A stretch of DNA of 64,000 nt from an uncultured Winogradskyella sp. GTDB taxonomy: Bacteria > Bacteroidota > Bacteroidia > Flavobacteriales > Flavobacteriaceae. The translations under genes were made by a program, and so were the position numbers. Location: NCBI RefSeq assembly GCF_947498345.1, contig NZ_CANMJY010000010.1, positions 99,661 to 163,660 on the forward strand. Direction: 5' to 3'. The notes under the pieces are model-generated. The model made no database searches and was not told where the DNA came from. It saw only the letters and a list, made by a program, of their open reading frames with translations. This document shows, in pieces, positions 16,524-24,580 of the stretch (its first letter is position 1; each line of letters starts with the position of its first letter).

Positions 16524-16946
16524 ATGGGCTATATAAAATCACTCAATAAATGGGCGAATGCACACACCTATTATCCACTTGATATGCTACGTGTGGCTTT
16601 GGGTATATTTTTATTTTATAAGGGAGTATACTTTATGTCTAACCTAAATCTTTTAATAGATCTTATAGAACCTGTTAAGTCTGTAGCTGGCGATGTCTTA
16701 CTGGTACATTATATTGCTCCAGCTCATTTTGTAGGAGGCTTTTTAATTGTTTTTGGATTGTTGACCCGTTGGGCTGTCATAGCACAATTACCTATCTTAA
16801 TAGGTGCAGTAGTTATTAATTTTGTGGGAGAAATGCATACAGGGAATCTTTTATTATCCTTAATTGTGTTAGTAGTATGTGTTTTCTTTTTGTTTTATGG
16901 CTCTGGGAAACATTCGGTAGATAAGTATTTAAAAATGCAGCAGTAA
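16524..16946 (+). CDS. DoxX family membrane protein
   Basis: A 140-residue protein with four transmembrane helices (about 20-37, 60-80, 84-102, 109-128). The opening DMLRVALGIFLFYKGVYFM and the GGFLIVFGLLTRWAVIAQLP helix pair match small DoxX/DoxD-like proteins, which are linked to thiosulfate:quinone or redox functions in some species but mostly uncharacterised. There is no thioredoxin-like partner nearby. Confidence 0.85.
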   Translation: MGYIKSLNKWANAHTYYPLDMLRVALGIFLFYKGVYFMSNLNLLIDLIEPVKSVAGDVLLVHYIAPAHFVGGFLIVFGLLTRWAVIAQLPILIGAVVINFVGEMHTGNLLLSLIVLVVCVFFLFYGSGKHSVDKYLKMQQ

Positions 16947-17076
16947 GTCTAATCAGAATTCTAACAATTTGAAATTTTGCTTGAAGTGACAATTGAATTA
17001 ATATAAAAAGATTATTGTCAGTTCAAGTAATTTACGAAGTATGAGTAAGTTGTATCGAGAACTCTTAAAAGCTTAA

Positions 17077-17274
17077 TCACTCACACTCAGTCTGAACCAA
17101 TTTATGTTTCCATTGTATCCAATACTCTTGTAAACCTTCTTTGGTAATTTTAAGGGAGCTGATATTGAGCTGATGACCTTTCATAAGTGCAGCTTTAAGT
17201 TGGTCACCTACTTTTGCAGATATGATATTAGAAAAACGGGTTCCTCGATTAGCGCCTATTTTTATATTATTCAA
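17077..17274 (-). CDS. short hypothetical ORF, possible gene remnant
   Basis: A 65-residue frame starting at a TTG, with no in-frame ATG upstream before a stop. Residue composition looks protein-like (KIGANRGTRFSNIISAKVG, then helical QLNISSLKITKEGLQ) but no family is recognised. It lies 32 bases from the 202-residue protein's stop, on the same strand. It may be a small gene or a decayed fragment; support is weak. Confidence 0.3.
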   Translation of the reverse strand: MNNIKIGANRGTRFSNIISAKVGDQLKAALMKGHQLNISSLKITKEGLQEYWIQWKHKLVQTECE

Positions 17275-17305
17275 ATTATGCTTCTTAGTTGGAAAAGGGT
17301 TTTAT

Positions 17306-17914
17306 TTATATTGTTATAAATCCATTTTGTGCAAAAATTGGTTCCTTTCCCCATAAATTAAATATTAAAGGTATATCAAAAGGTAAAAAACTGGAAGAAC
17401 CATCAGGATTAAAATTCTCAGGACAACAAAGTATATCTTCCTCCAGCCAACAGGTATTGCGAGCGCTTGAGACGATTTTTATTTTACCATCTTCGAATTT
17501 AGATTGAATAAATTTAACATCTAAAATTACCCATTTGATAAAATCTGTCAACGTATGCCTTTTTTCTGGCCATTTGCTACCATCTGTTATGCCATAAACT
17601 AAATAATCTGCTTTAATTTTATAAAATTCTGATTTTATTCGCTCAGGATTTGTATTAAACTCTCTTCTGTATCTTAATGTAGCATCGTTATAACTTTTGT
17701 AATAGTTATCTCTAAACCGTTCTTGCACATTAAAGATCTCACCAGTATCACTATTAATTAATACATAATCTATTCCTTCATTTATATCCTTTGCTTCCAA
17801 TTCATCATCATCAATATCTAAAACATCCCATCCTAACGGATTATATATTTTGGGAATTGCAAGTTCATCATGTACATAATCCGTAAAGCTTCTATCATTA
17901 TTATATTTTGTCAT
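17306..17914 (-). CDS. hypothetical protein, possible nuclease-like fold
   Basis: A 202-residue cytosolic protein. The centre has strand-like DYVLINSDTGEIFNVQERFRD, a basic helix ATLRYRREF, and EFYKIKADYLVYGI; the end is Pro/aromatic rich. The spacing of an Asp, then Q-E-x-R in the next strand, then a helix and another hydrophobic strand, recalls the D-(E)xK core of PD-(D/E)XK nucleases, with Arg in place of Lys. That is a weak inference. Two Cys pairs (CWLEEDILCC) could bind metal. It is isolated: a short doubtful ORF lies downstream and a 328-base non-coding stretch (17915-18242) lies upstream. Confidence 0.65.
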   Translation of the reverse strand: MTKYNNDRSFTDYVHDELAIPKIYNPLGWDVLDIDDDELEAKDINEGIDYVLINSDTGEIFNVQERFRDNYYKSYNDATLRYRREFNTNPERIKSEFYKIKADYLVYGITDGSKWPEKRHTLTDFIKWVILDVKFIQSKFEDGKIKIVSSARNTCWLEEDILCCPENFNPDGSSSFLPFDIPLIFNLWGKEPIFAQNGFITI

Positions 17915-18136
17915 GAGTATGATTTTTAGATTTTATTCATAATATTAAATTATTGAAATCAATTCTTGATTATATATGTAACCTTACGTATTTTTCTAAA
18001 AATAAGAAAGTTATAAAGTTTGGTTTTGTGGTTTTCCGTAAAATTTGATGTTGGTAGGTCATTTAAAAACTTCTTGACACAAAATCTCAAAAGCGTTGAA
18101 ATTTCATTCGAAGAGACAAAATGGTTTACCGTAAAA

Positions 18137-18177
18137 GCACAAAAAATCCTGATGCATTGCATCAGGATTTTTTGTGC
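18137..18177. terminator. perfect inverted repeat, bidirectional terminator
   Basis: Two perfect 20-base arms (18137-18156 and 18158-18177) are separated by a single base. Each arm carries a run of six A or T residues, so the hairpin ends in a T-run on either strand. It lies downstream of the secA stop (18243, minus strand) and most likely ends secA transcription. The rest of 17915-18242 has no credible gene. Confidence 0.8.
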
Positions 18178-18193
18178 TTTATATTATATAATG

Positions 18194-18240
18194 TGATTCT
18201 GAAACAAGTTCAGGATTTGAGATTCCTGCTTTCGCAGGAA
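18194..18240. repeat. two-hairpin block resembling dispersed flavobacterial repeats
   Basis: The first hairpin has arms CTGAA and TTCAG with a 5-base loop (18199-18213). The second has arms TTCCTGC and GCAGGAA with a 4-base loop (18223-18240) and abuts the secA stop. Combined modules of this look are frequent between genes in Bacteroidetes genomes; copy number here is unknown because only one clear block was seen. Confidence 0.5.
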
Positions 18241-18242
18241 AT

Positions 18243-21200
18243 TTAGTCATTCACCAAAACCCATTCTCCTTTATCGATTAATGGAATGGCTTGTTTGTAC
18301 TTTACCACTTTGCTTTCTCCACTCATCACATGCTTAATCGTTACCCTGTCGTTACGACCAATTTTTGGTTGCTCTCTTACAATCGTTTCTACCACTTGTT
18401 GTTGGCGAGAAGCACCTTCACCAGCTGCTCTACTTTGTGCGGCACGTTCATCCATGTTAGGAATTTCATCTTTTTGTGTTTTGAGTTTTTCTTGCTTACG
18501 ACGCTTGGCTTCCTGAATGTTATTTGCAGTTTCTTGCGGAATCTCACCTTTAAATAAGAACGAAATTACATCTTTATTCACTTGGTCGATCATCGCTTTA
18601 AACAGCTCAAAAGACTCAAATTTGTAGATCAATAATGGATCTTTTTGCTCGTGTACAGCTAATTGTACCGATTGCTTTAACTCATCCATTTTACGTAGAT
18701 GCGTTTTCCAGGCATCATCTACAATAGCAAGGGTAATGTTCTTTTCAAAATCATTAATTAACTGCTTACCTTTAGATTCATACGCCTTTTCTAAATCCGT
18801 AACAACCTGTAGATTCTTAACACCATCTGTAAAAGGTACCACAATACGCTTAAAACGATCGCGTTGCGTGTTATATACATTTTCAATTACTGGATACGCT
18901 AAGTCAGCGGCACGTTGCATTTTTTCGCGATAGTGTTTAAAGGCTTCTTTATAAATGACTCCAGCGATCTCTTGTTCACCCATTTTAGCAAACTCTGCTT
19001 CAGAAATAGGAGAGGACATTGAGAAATAACGAATCAATTCAAACTCAAAATTTTTATAATCGTTAGCTTCTTTATTACTCATAGCAATACCTTCTGAAGT
19101 ATCGAAAATCATGTTGGCTAAATCGACACGTAGGCGTTCTCCATGTAAGGCATTACGACGACGTTTGTAAACGACTTCACGTTGTGCATTCATAACATCA
19201 TCATATTCTAGCAAACGCTTACGTACACCAAAGTTATTTTCTTCAACTTTTTTCTGCGCACGTTCAATAGATTTTGAGATCATAGAATGCTGAATGACTT
19301 CCCCTTCTTTAAGTCCCATTCTATCCATCATCTTAGCGATGCGTTCAGAACCAAATAGACGCATTAGGTTATCTTCTAATGATACGTAAAACTGCGAACT
19401 TCCTGGATCTCCCTGACGACCAGCTCTACCACGTAACTGTCTGTCGACACGACGCGAATCGTGACGCTCAGTACCCACAATGGCTAATCCACCAGCTTCT
19501 TTAACTTCATCACTTAACTTAATATCAGTACCACGACCTGCCATATTGGTTGCAATGGTTACCTGACCAGCATTACCAGCTTCGGCAACAATTTCTGCTT
19601 CCTTTTTATGCTGTTTTGCATTTAATACATTATGCGGAATCTTGCGAATGCTCAACATCTTACCCAAAAGTTCAGAAATCTCAACATTTGTTGTACCAAT
19701 TAATACTGGTCGTCCAGCATTAGATAAGCCAACAACTTCATCAATAACGGCATTGTATTTTTCGCGCTTTGTTTTATAAACTAAATCTTCTCTATCATCT
19801 CTGGCGATTGGTCTGTTTGTAGGAATTTCAACTACATCCAATTTGTAGATTTCCCAGAATTCGCCTGCTTCTGTTACAGCAGTACCTGTCATACCAGACA
19901 ATTTGCGGTACATTCTAAAGTAATTCTGAAGCGTTACGGTTGCAAAAGTTTGGGTTGCAGCTTCGATCTTTACGTTTTCTTTAGCTTCAATTGCTTGGTG
20001 TAATCCGTCACTATAGCGACGACCATCCATAATACGACCTGTTTGCTCATCAACAATCATTACTTTATTGTCCATGACCACATACTGCACATCTTTTTCA
20101 AAAAGTGCGTAGGCCTTTAATAATTGGTTGAGTGTATGAATACGTTCTGACTTAATACCGAAGTCTCTAAATAAATCTTCCTTAAGAACCGCTTCTTCTT
20201 CAGAGGGTAATCCTTTTTCTTCAATCTTAGCGATTTCAGTTCCCATTTCTGGCATCACAAAGAAATTAGGATCGTCTTTACCAGATAAGAATTCTACACC
20301 TTTATCAGTTAATTCCACCTGATTGTTCTTTTCATCGATAACATAATAGAGTTCTGCATCTACTTTTGGCATTTCTCTGTTGTTATCTTGCATGTAGAAG
20401 TTTTCGGTTTTTTGAAGCAACTGTTTTACACCTTCTTCACTCAAAAACTTAATTAGGGCTTTATTTTTAGGAATACCTCTATAAGCTCTCAATAACTGAA
20501 AACCGCCTTCTTTGCTATCACCAGCAGCAATTAACTTTTTTGCTTCTGCTAATACACCAACTAAATATTTACGTTGTACATCTTCAATTTGCTGTACTTT
20601 AGGTTTGAGGGCATCAAATTCGTGCTCATCTCCTTTCGGGATAGGACCAGAAATAATTAATGGAGTACGTGCATCATCGACTAATACAGAATCCACCTCA
20701 TCCACAATAGCGTAGTGATGAGGGCGTTGTACTAAATCGTCTGGCGAATGCGCCATGTTATCACGTAAGTAATCAAAACCAAATTCGTTATTAGTTCCGT
20801 ATGTAATATCTGCATTATAAGCCTTACGACGTGCATCAGAGTTTGGTGTATGGTAGTCAATACAATCTACACTCAACCCATGGAATTCAAAGATAGGTGC
20901 CATCCAAGCACTATCACGTTTTGCTAAGTAATCATTTACGGTAACTAAGTGTACACCTTTACCAGCTAATGCATTAAGATATACAGGCAAGGTCGCTACT
21001 AAGGTTTTACCTTCACCAGTTTGCATCTCTGCAATTTTACCTTGATGCATAGCAATACCACCAATCAATTGAACATCGTAATGAATCATATCCCAGATAA
21101 TAGGCTTACCTGCAGCATCCCAAGAATTTGCCCAAACGGCTTTATCTCCATCTAGAGTTACGTAATCTTTATCTCCAGAAACTTCTCTGTCAAAGGCATT

Positions 21201-21599
21201 TGCCGTTACAGGAATCTGGGTGTTATGGACAAAACGCTTAGCCGTTTCTTTTACAACTGCAAACGCTTCAGGTAGAATATTGTTTAAGACTTCTTCTGTA
21301 ACTTCGTAGATATCATCTTCAATCTTATCGGCTTCTATGTAGATGTCTTCACGCTCATCAATGTCTTCTGTTTCTTCAGCTTTAGCTAAAAGCGCTTCTT
21401 TTTTTTCCAGAAGTGGTTTTCGAGCTTCAGCAATTTTGTCTTTAAATTCTATAGTTTTTGCTCTAAGCTCGTCATGAGATAAAGCTTCAAGCGCTTGCTC
21501 AAAGGTTTTTATCTGATCTACAATTGGTCTTATAGCACTAACATCTTGTTTGGATTTATCTCCAACAAAAACTTTAAGTACTTTATCTAATATACCCAT
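18243..21599 (-). CDS. secA: preprotein translocase subunit SecA
   Basis: The 1118-residue motor ATPase of the Sec pathway, which pushes unfolded preproteins through SecYEG. The ATG at 21599 (MGILDKVL) is the expected start. Walker A is MQTGEGKTLVA near residue 190, the DEAD-type Walker B is VDEVDSVLVDDA, and later motor motifs include TNMAGRGTDI, RHDSRRVDRQLRGRAGRQGDPG. An N-terminal insertion of about 80 residues makes it longer than the E. coli protein, as usual in Bacteroidetes. The C-terminus ends GEWVLVND and has no CxCx8C zinc motif. It appears to be a single-gene transcript ending at the 18137 hairpin. Confidence 0.98.
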   Translation of the reverse strand: MGILDKVLKVFVGDKSKQDVSAIRPIVDQIKTFEQALEALSHDELRAKTIEFKDKIAEARKPLLEKKEALLAKAEETEDIDEREDIYIEADKIEDDIYEVTEEVLNNILPEAFAVVKETAKRFVHNTQIPVTANAFDREVSGDKDYVTLDGDKAVWANSWDAAGKPIIWDMIHYDVQLIGGIAMHQGKIAEMQTGEGKTLVATLPVYLNALAGKGVHLVTVNDYLAKRDSAWMAPIFEFHGLSVDCIDYHTPNSDARRKAYNADITYGTNNEFGFDYLRDNMAHSPDDLVQRPHHYAIVDEVDSVLVDDARTPLIISGPIPKGDEHEFDALKPKVQQIEDVQRKYLVGVLAEAKKLIAAGDSKEGGFQLLRAYRGIPKNKALIKFLSEEGVKQLLQKTENFYMQDNNREMPKVDAELYYVIDEKNNQVELTDKGVEFLSGKDDPNFFVMPEMGTEIAKIEEKGLPSEEEAVLKEDLFRDFGIKSERIHTLNQLLKAYALFEKDVQYVVMDNKVMIVDEQTGRIMDGRRYSDGLHQAIEAKENVKIEAATQTFATVTLQNYFRMYRKLSGMTGTAVTEAGEFWEIYKLDVVEIPTNRPIARDDREDLVYKTKREKYNAVIDEVVGLSNAGRPVLIGTTNVEISELLGKMLSIRKIPHNVLNAKQHKKEAEIVAEAGNAGQVTIATNMAGRGTDIKLSDEVKEAGGLAIVGTERHDSRRVDRQLRGRAGRQGDPGSSQFYVSLEDNLMRLFGSERIAKMMDRMGLKEGEVIQHSMISKSIERAQKKVEENNFGVRKRLLEYDDVMNAQREVVYKRRRNALHGERLRVDLANMIFDTSEGIAMSNKEANDYKNFEFELIRYFSMSSPISEAEFAKMGEQEIAGVIYKEAFKHYREKMQRAADLAYPVIENVYNTQRDRFKRIVVPFTDGVKNLQVVTDLEKAYESKGKQLINDFEKNITLAIVDDAWKTHLRKMDELKQSVQLAVHEQKDPLLIYKFESFELFKAMIDQVNKDVISFLFKGEIPQETANNIQEAKRRKQEKLKTQKDEIPNMDERAAQSRAAGEGASRQQQVVETIVREQPKIGRNDRVTIKHVMSGESKVVKYKQAIPLIDKGEWVLVND

Positions 21600-21709
21600 G
21601 GTCAATATTTTGTAGCAGATTGATTGGTGTCAAAGCTGCGTATTAATTTTAGTAAAAAAATTGGCTTAAAAAGCCTTATATGTATTCTCGTTTAAGAGAA
21701 TCCGAAAAT

Positions 21710-21751
21710 AAAAAAAGTCTCTCAGTTAAGATAACGCAAGAGACTTTTTTT
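21710..21751. terminator. bidirectional terminator between DUF2795 gene and secA
   Basis: Perfect 12-base arms (21710-21721 and 21740-21751) each with GTCTC/GAGAC and a run of seven A or T, with an 18-base loop. On the minus strand it lies 17 bases after the stop of the DUF2795 gene, and ends in a T-run, so it should separate that gene from secA. Confidence 0.8.
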
Positions 21752-21767
21752 GTGATAATATTATGTG

Positions 21768-21989
21768 TTAATATTCGTCCTCGTTCCAGAGGTAATCTTC
21801 ATCAGTTGGATAGTCTGGCCAAATTTCTTCGATAGAGTCGTATGAATCTCCTTCATCTTCTATCGCTTGTAAATTTTCTACAACTTCTAAAGGCGCACCT
21901 GTTCTAATCGCATAATCGATAAGTTCGTCTTTAGTTGCTGGCCAAGGTGCATCACTTAAATACGATGCTAATTCTAATGTCCAATACAT
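21768..21989 (-). CDS. DUF2795 domain-containing protein
   Basis: A 73-residue acidic protein. The N-terminal part MYWTLELASYLSDAPWPATKDELIDYAIRTG is the DUF2795 domain, a small helical module common in Bacteroidetes. The tail is strongly acidic and rich in Tyr and Trp. The ATG is preceded by a good flavobacterial promoter and the gene is followed by a strong hairpin, so it is probably monocistronic. Function is unknown; its size and charge suggest a binding partner. Confidence 0.88.
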   Translation of the reverse strand: MYWTLELASYLSDAPWPATKDELIDYAIRTGAPLEVVENLQAIEDEGDSYDSIEEIWPDYPTDEDYLWNEDEY

Positions 21990-22012
21990 TTGCGTGTAAT
22001 TTTAATTTTTTG

Positions 22013-22042
22013 CAAAAATAATTTTTTAACTGAATAATTCAA
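22013..22042 (-). promoter_or_regulatory. flavobacterial promoter of the DUF2795 gene
   Basis: On the minus strand TATTTTTG (22020-22013) fits the -7 consensus TAnnTTTG. A TTG at 22042-22040 lies 19 bases upstream and serves as -33 element. The expected start is about 18 bases before the ATG. A second possible -7 box, TACTTTTG, is at 22140-22133. Confidence 0.55.
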
Positions 22043-22150
22043 GAAAAAATTAAATTAATTATTCATTAATAAAAAGAACGTGTAATTTTCAACTTATTTA
22101 GACCACAATATTGCATTATTAAGATCTAAGTGCAAAAGTAGTTTAATGAA

Positions 22151-22726
22151 TCACGATTCTTTCTGTGGAATCCACTTAATCTCTTCTGCTTGCAAATCAT
22201 GTGACAACTTCCGTGCCAATACAAAAAGGTAGTCAGATAGTCTATTAATATATATTAGGGTTTCGGGTTGAAAGGGCTCTAAATCATTAAGGTGAGAAGC
22301 CAGACGTTCTGCTCTACGGCACACTGTACGTGCTATGTGACAGAATGACACCGTTTGATGACCTCCAGGTAATACAAAGTGTGTCATAGGTGGTAAACTA
22401 GCTTCCATAACATCCATTTCCTTCTCTAGGCGTTCAATATCTTGATTAGAAATCTTAGGAATGTTTAAACGTGCTTTACCACTTTTTAATGTCGCTTTTT
22501 CTGGGTCGGTTGCCAATATAGCACCAACAGTAAATAAACGATCTTGAATATGCATCAATGTGTTTTTATATAATTGATCAATATCCTGATCTCTTATAAG
22601 TCCAATATGAGAATTGAGCTCATCTATAGTGCCGTAGCTTTCTATTCTAATATGATGTTTTGGAACACGTGTACCACCAAATAGGGCAGTAGTACCTTTA
22701 TCACCTGTTTTTGTATATACTTTCAT
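22151..22726 (-). CDS. PduO-type cob(I)alamin adenosyltransferase
   Basis: A 191-residue enzyme that transfers the adenosyl group of ATP to cob(I)alamin, making coenzyme B12. The N-terminal YTKTGDKGTTALFGG is the family ATP-binding loop. SYGTIDELNSHIGL and the helix HIARTVCRRAERLA carry the conserved Asp/Arg/Glu residues; INRLSDYLFVLAR ends the five-helix bundle. Length matches the family. It supplies the cofactor used by methylmalonyl-CoA mutase, for which MeaB at 7279 is the chaperone, though the genes are not adjacent. Confidence 0.95.
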   Translation of the reverse strand: MKVYTKTGDKGTTALFGGTRVPKHHIRIESYGTIDELNSHIGLIRDQDIDQLYKNTLMHIQDRLFTVGAILATDPEKATLKSGKARLNIPKISNQDIERLEKEMDVMEASLPPMTHFVLPGGHQTVSFCHIARTVCRRAERLASHLNDLEPFQPETLIYINRLSDYLFVLARKLSHDLQAEEIKWIPQKES

Positions 22727-22826
22727 AAAAACAAAGTTAGTGAATAAGGCTTGAAGATGGAAGTAGAATTTGGTATGTGTTAAGATTGTATTTGTTGATT
22801 CGCTTACATATTTAACTCATCAGTTT

Positions 22827-22946
22827 TCAATCTCTGAATCTTCTTTTTCTAAATTTGCTTGACTTTTGACTGACTTTTCGTTCCGTATTTTTTGCAATAG
22901 CTTTTACGATTAAGTAGACTCCAACTAGTATTAAAATAACAAGCAT
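22827..22946 (-). CDS. possible 39-residue membrane peptide
   Basis: An ATG at 22946 opens a 39-codon frame beginning ten bases after the stop of the ABC ATPase gene. The product has a hydrophobic N-terminal helix (MLVILILVGVYLIVKAIA) and a basic tail rich in Lys and Arg. Position and topology are plausible for a small single-pass protein, but there is no other evidence. Confidence 0.35.
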   Translation of the reverse strand: MLVILILVGVYLIVKAIAKNTERKVSQKSSKFRKRRFRD

Positions 22947-22955
22947 TAGTTCTAT

Positions 22956-23645
22956 TTACTCATTATAAGTATCACTCTCAATAATACCATCGCGCAAACG
23001 GATAATACGTTTGGCGTGAGCAGCAATATCTTCTTCGTGTGTTACCATAATAACTGTATTACCTGCGGCATGGATTTCATCAAAAAGCCCCATGATTTCA
23101 GTACCCGTTTTAGAATCGAGATTACCTGTAGGTTCATCAGCTAAAATAATGGAAGGTTTATTCACTAAAGCGCGTCCTACAGCAACACGTTGTCGTTGTC
23201 CACCAGACAATTGATTGGGTTTATGATCCATACGATCGGCTAGTCCAACATCAGTTAAAACTTCTGATGCTCTGTCATTACGTTGTTTTTTTGAAGCACC
23301 AGCATAGACCATTGGTAAAGCTACATTGTCTAAAGCTGTAGTTCTGGGTAATAAATTAAAGGTCTGAAAAACGAAACCGATTTCTGTATTTCTAATGTCA
23401 GCTAACTCGTCATCAGACATTTGACTTACGTCTTTACCATTTAGTCTGTACAAACCAGCAGTTGGTGTGTCTAAGCAGCCTAATAAGTTCATTAAAGTTG
23501 ATTTACCAGAACCAGAAGGTCCCATTATGGCCACATATTCGCCACGTTTTATATCTAGATCGATACCTTTTAAGACGTGGACAATTTCTTGGCCTAATTT
23601 AAAATCTCTAATGATGCCTCTAATCTCAATGACGTTGTCACTCAT
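22956..23645 (-). CDS. ABC transporter ATP-binding protein, LolD/MacB type
   Basis: A 229-residue ATPase. Visible are Walker [10 protein letters not shown] (about 43-51), Q-loop [14 protein letters not shown], signature [15 protein letters not shown], Walker [14 protein letters not shown] and the switch His in MVTHEE. The [13 protein letters not shown] segment and length match the MacB/LolD/FtsE group, which works with FtsX-type permeases in lipoprotein release or macrolide-type export. No permease gene is adjacent, so the partner is elsewhere. A possible tiny membrane peptide follows. Confidence 0.92.
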   Translation of the reverse strand: MSDNVIEIRGIIRDFKLGQEIVHVLKGIDLDIKRGEYVAIMGPSGSGKSTLMNLLGCLDTPTAGLYRLNGKDVSQMSDDELADIRNTEIGFVFQTFNLLPRTTALDNVALPMVYAGASKKQRNDRASEVLTDVGLADRMDHKPNQLSGGQRQRVAVGRALVNKPSIILADEPTGNLDSKTGTEIMGLFDEIHAAGNTVIMVTHEEDIAAHAKRIIRLRDGIIESDTYNE

Positions 23646-23809
23646 AGTAATCTAAAACTGTTGGTTGAAAATCTTCCTGCAAGATACAGGAATTTACAGT
23701 TAATAAGACGTTAAAGTTGCGTGCTTGTTACAACTTAAGGTGAAATATTATAATTGACCTTGAAACTACACCATGGTGACACTCTGTTAACTTTTAAAAC
23801 TAGAATAAT

Positions 23810-24580
23810 TTACACTCTAATTTTAAAATGTTGTTTGGCTTGTTCTTTTCTAAAGAATACAAAGGCTAAATGGAAGCAATCTACGGTTACGGTTACTGTC
23901 TTATGAGCTTTAATATATTCCCATGCTTCTGTCATTCCTTTTGACCAGTATATATCATCAAACACAAAAACAGTGTCGTTATGAATCTTTGGTAAGAGTG
24001 ATTTGAAGTATTGAATTGTAGCTGCTTTATTGTGATGACCATCAAAGAAAATAAAATCAAATTTATCTTCTTTTAGTGATGGAATGATTACCGTAAAATC
24101 ACCATTAATAAACGTTACGTTTTTTATCTCTAATTCTTTGAATTTTGATTTAGCAAAGTTTGATGTATTTGGGCAACCTTCAATTGTACTAATCTTAGAA
24201 AACTTGTTAGCTAATGCAAGAGCATATGTTCCCATACCTAGTGATGTACCTAACTCTAGAATAGTATTGAAGTTGAAATACTGAGTTACTCTAAATAATA
24301 ATTTGGATTCTTTTTTAGAGCTACTCGAAGTTTTTACCATTTGGTTAACTTTACGCTTATTAGTTCCTAAGGTCTTAGAGCCTTCTCCTAAGTCTGTAAT
24401 TTGTAGTACTGCTCTTGAAGACTTTAATATTTTGTGATAGTCCGTAAGTTTCTGGTAAGCAGAATAATTTACTTTGTTATATAGGCATTTAGTTACAAAG
24501 TTATAGACAAAAGGTGAGTGTACACCATGTTGGTTGGTTGAAGTGAAAAGGAATTTTATGTAACTTATTACTTGATACAT
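23810..24580 (-). CDS. class I SAM-dependent methyltransferase
   Basis: A 256-residue protein. The SAM-binding strand and loop are in TILELGTSLGMGTYALALA (about residue 110), followed by the acidic ribose-binding position in STIEGCPN and the catalytic-region DFIFFDGHHNKAAT. This resembles O-methyltransferase family 3-like enzymes. The N-terminal 90 residues, starting MYQVISYIKFLFTSTNQHGVH, are typical of a Flavobacteriaceae-specific group. Its ATG directly abuts the ABC-F stop, suggesting translational coupling. The acceptor is unknown. Confidence 0.85.
   Translation of the reverse strand: MYQVISYIKFLFTSTNQHGVHSPFVYNFVTKCLYNKVNYSAYQKLTDYHKILKSSRAVLQITDLGEGSKTLGTNKRKVNQMVKTSSSSKKESKLLFRVTQYFNFNTILELGTSLGMGTYALALANKFSKISTIEGCPNTSNFAKSKFKELEIKNVTFINGDFTVIIPSLKEDKFDFIFFDGHHNKAATIQYFKSLLPKIHNDTVFVFDDIYWSKGMTEAWEYIKAHKTVTVTVDCFHLAFVFFRKEQAKQHFKIRV

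Noticed and set aside
17959..18162. 67-codon minus-strand frame in the gap before secA's terminator
   Set aside because: It reads into the inverted repeat and has no recognisable protein character or neighbour link.
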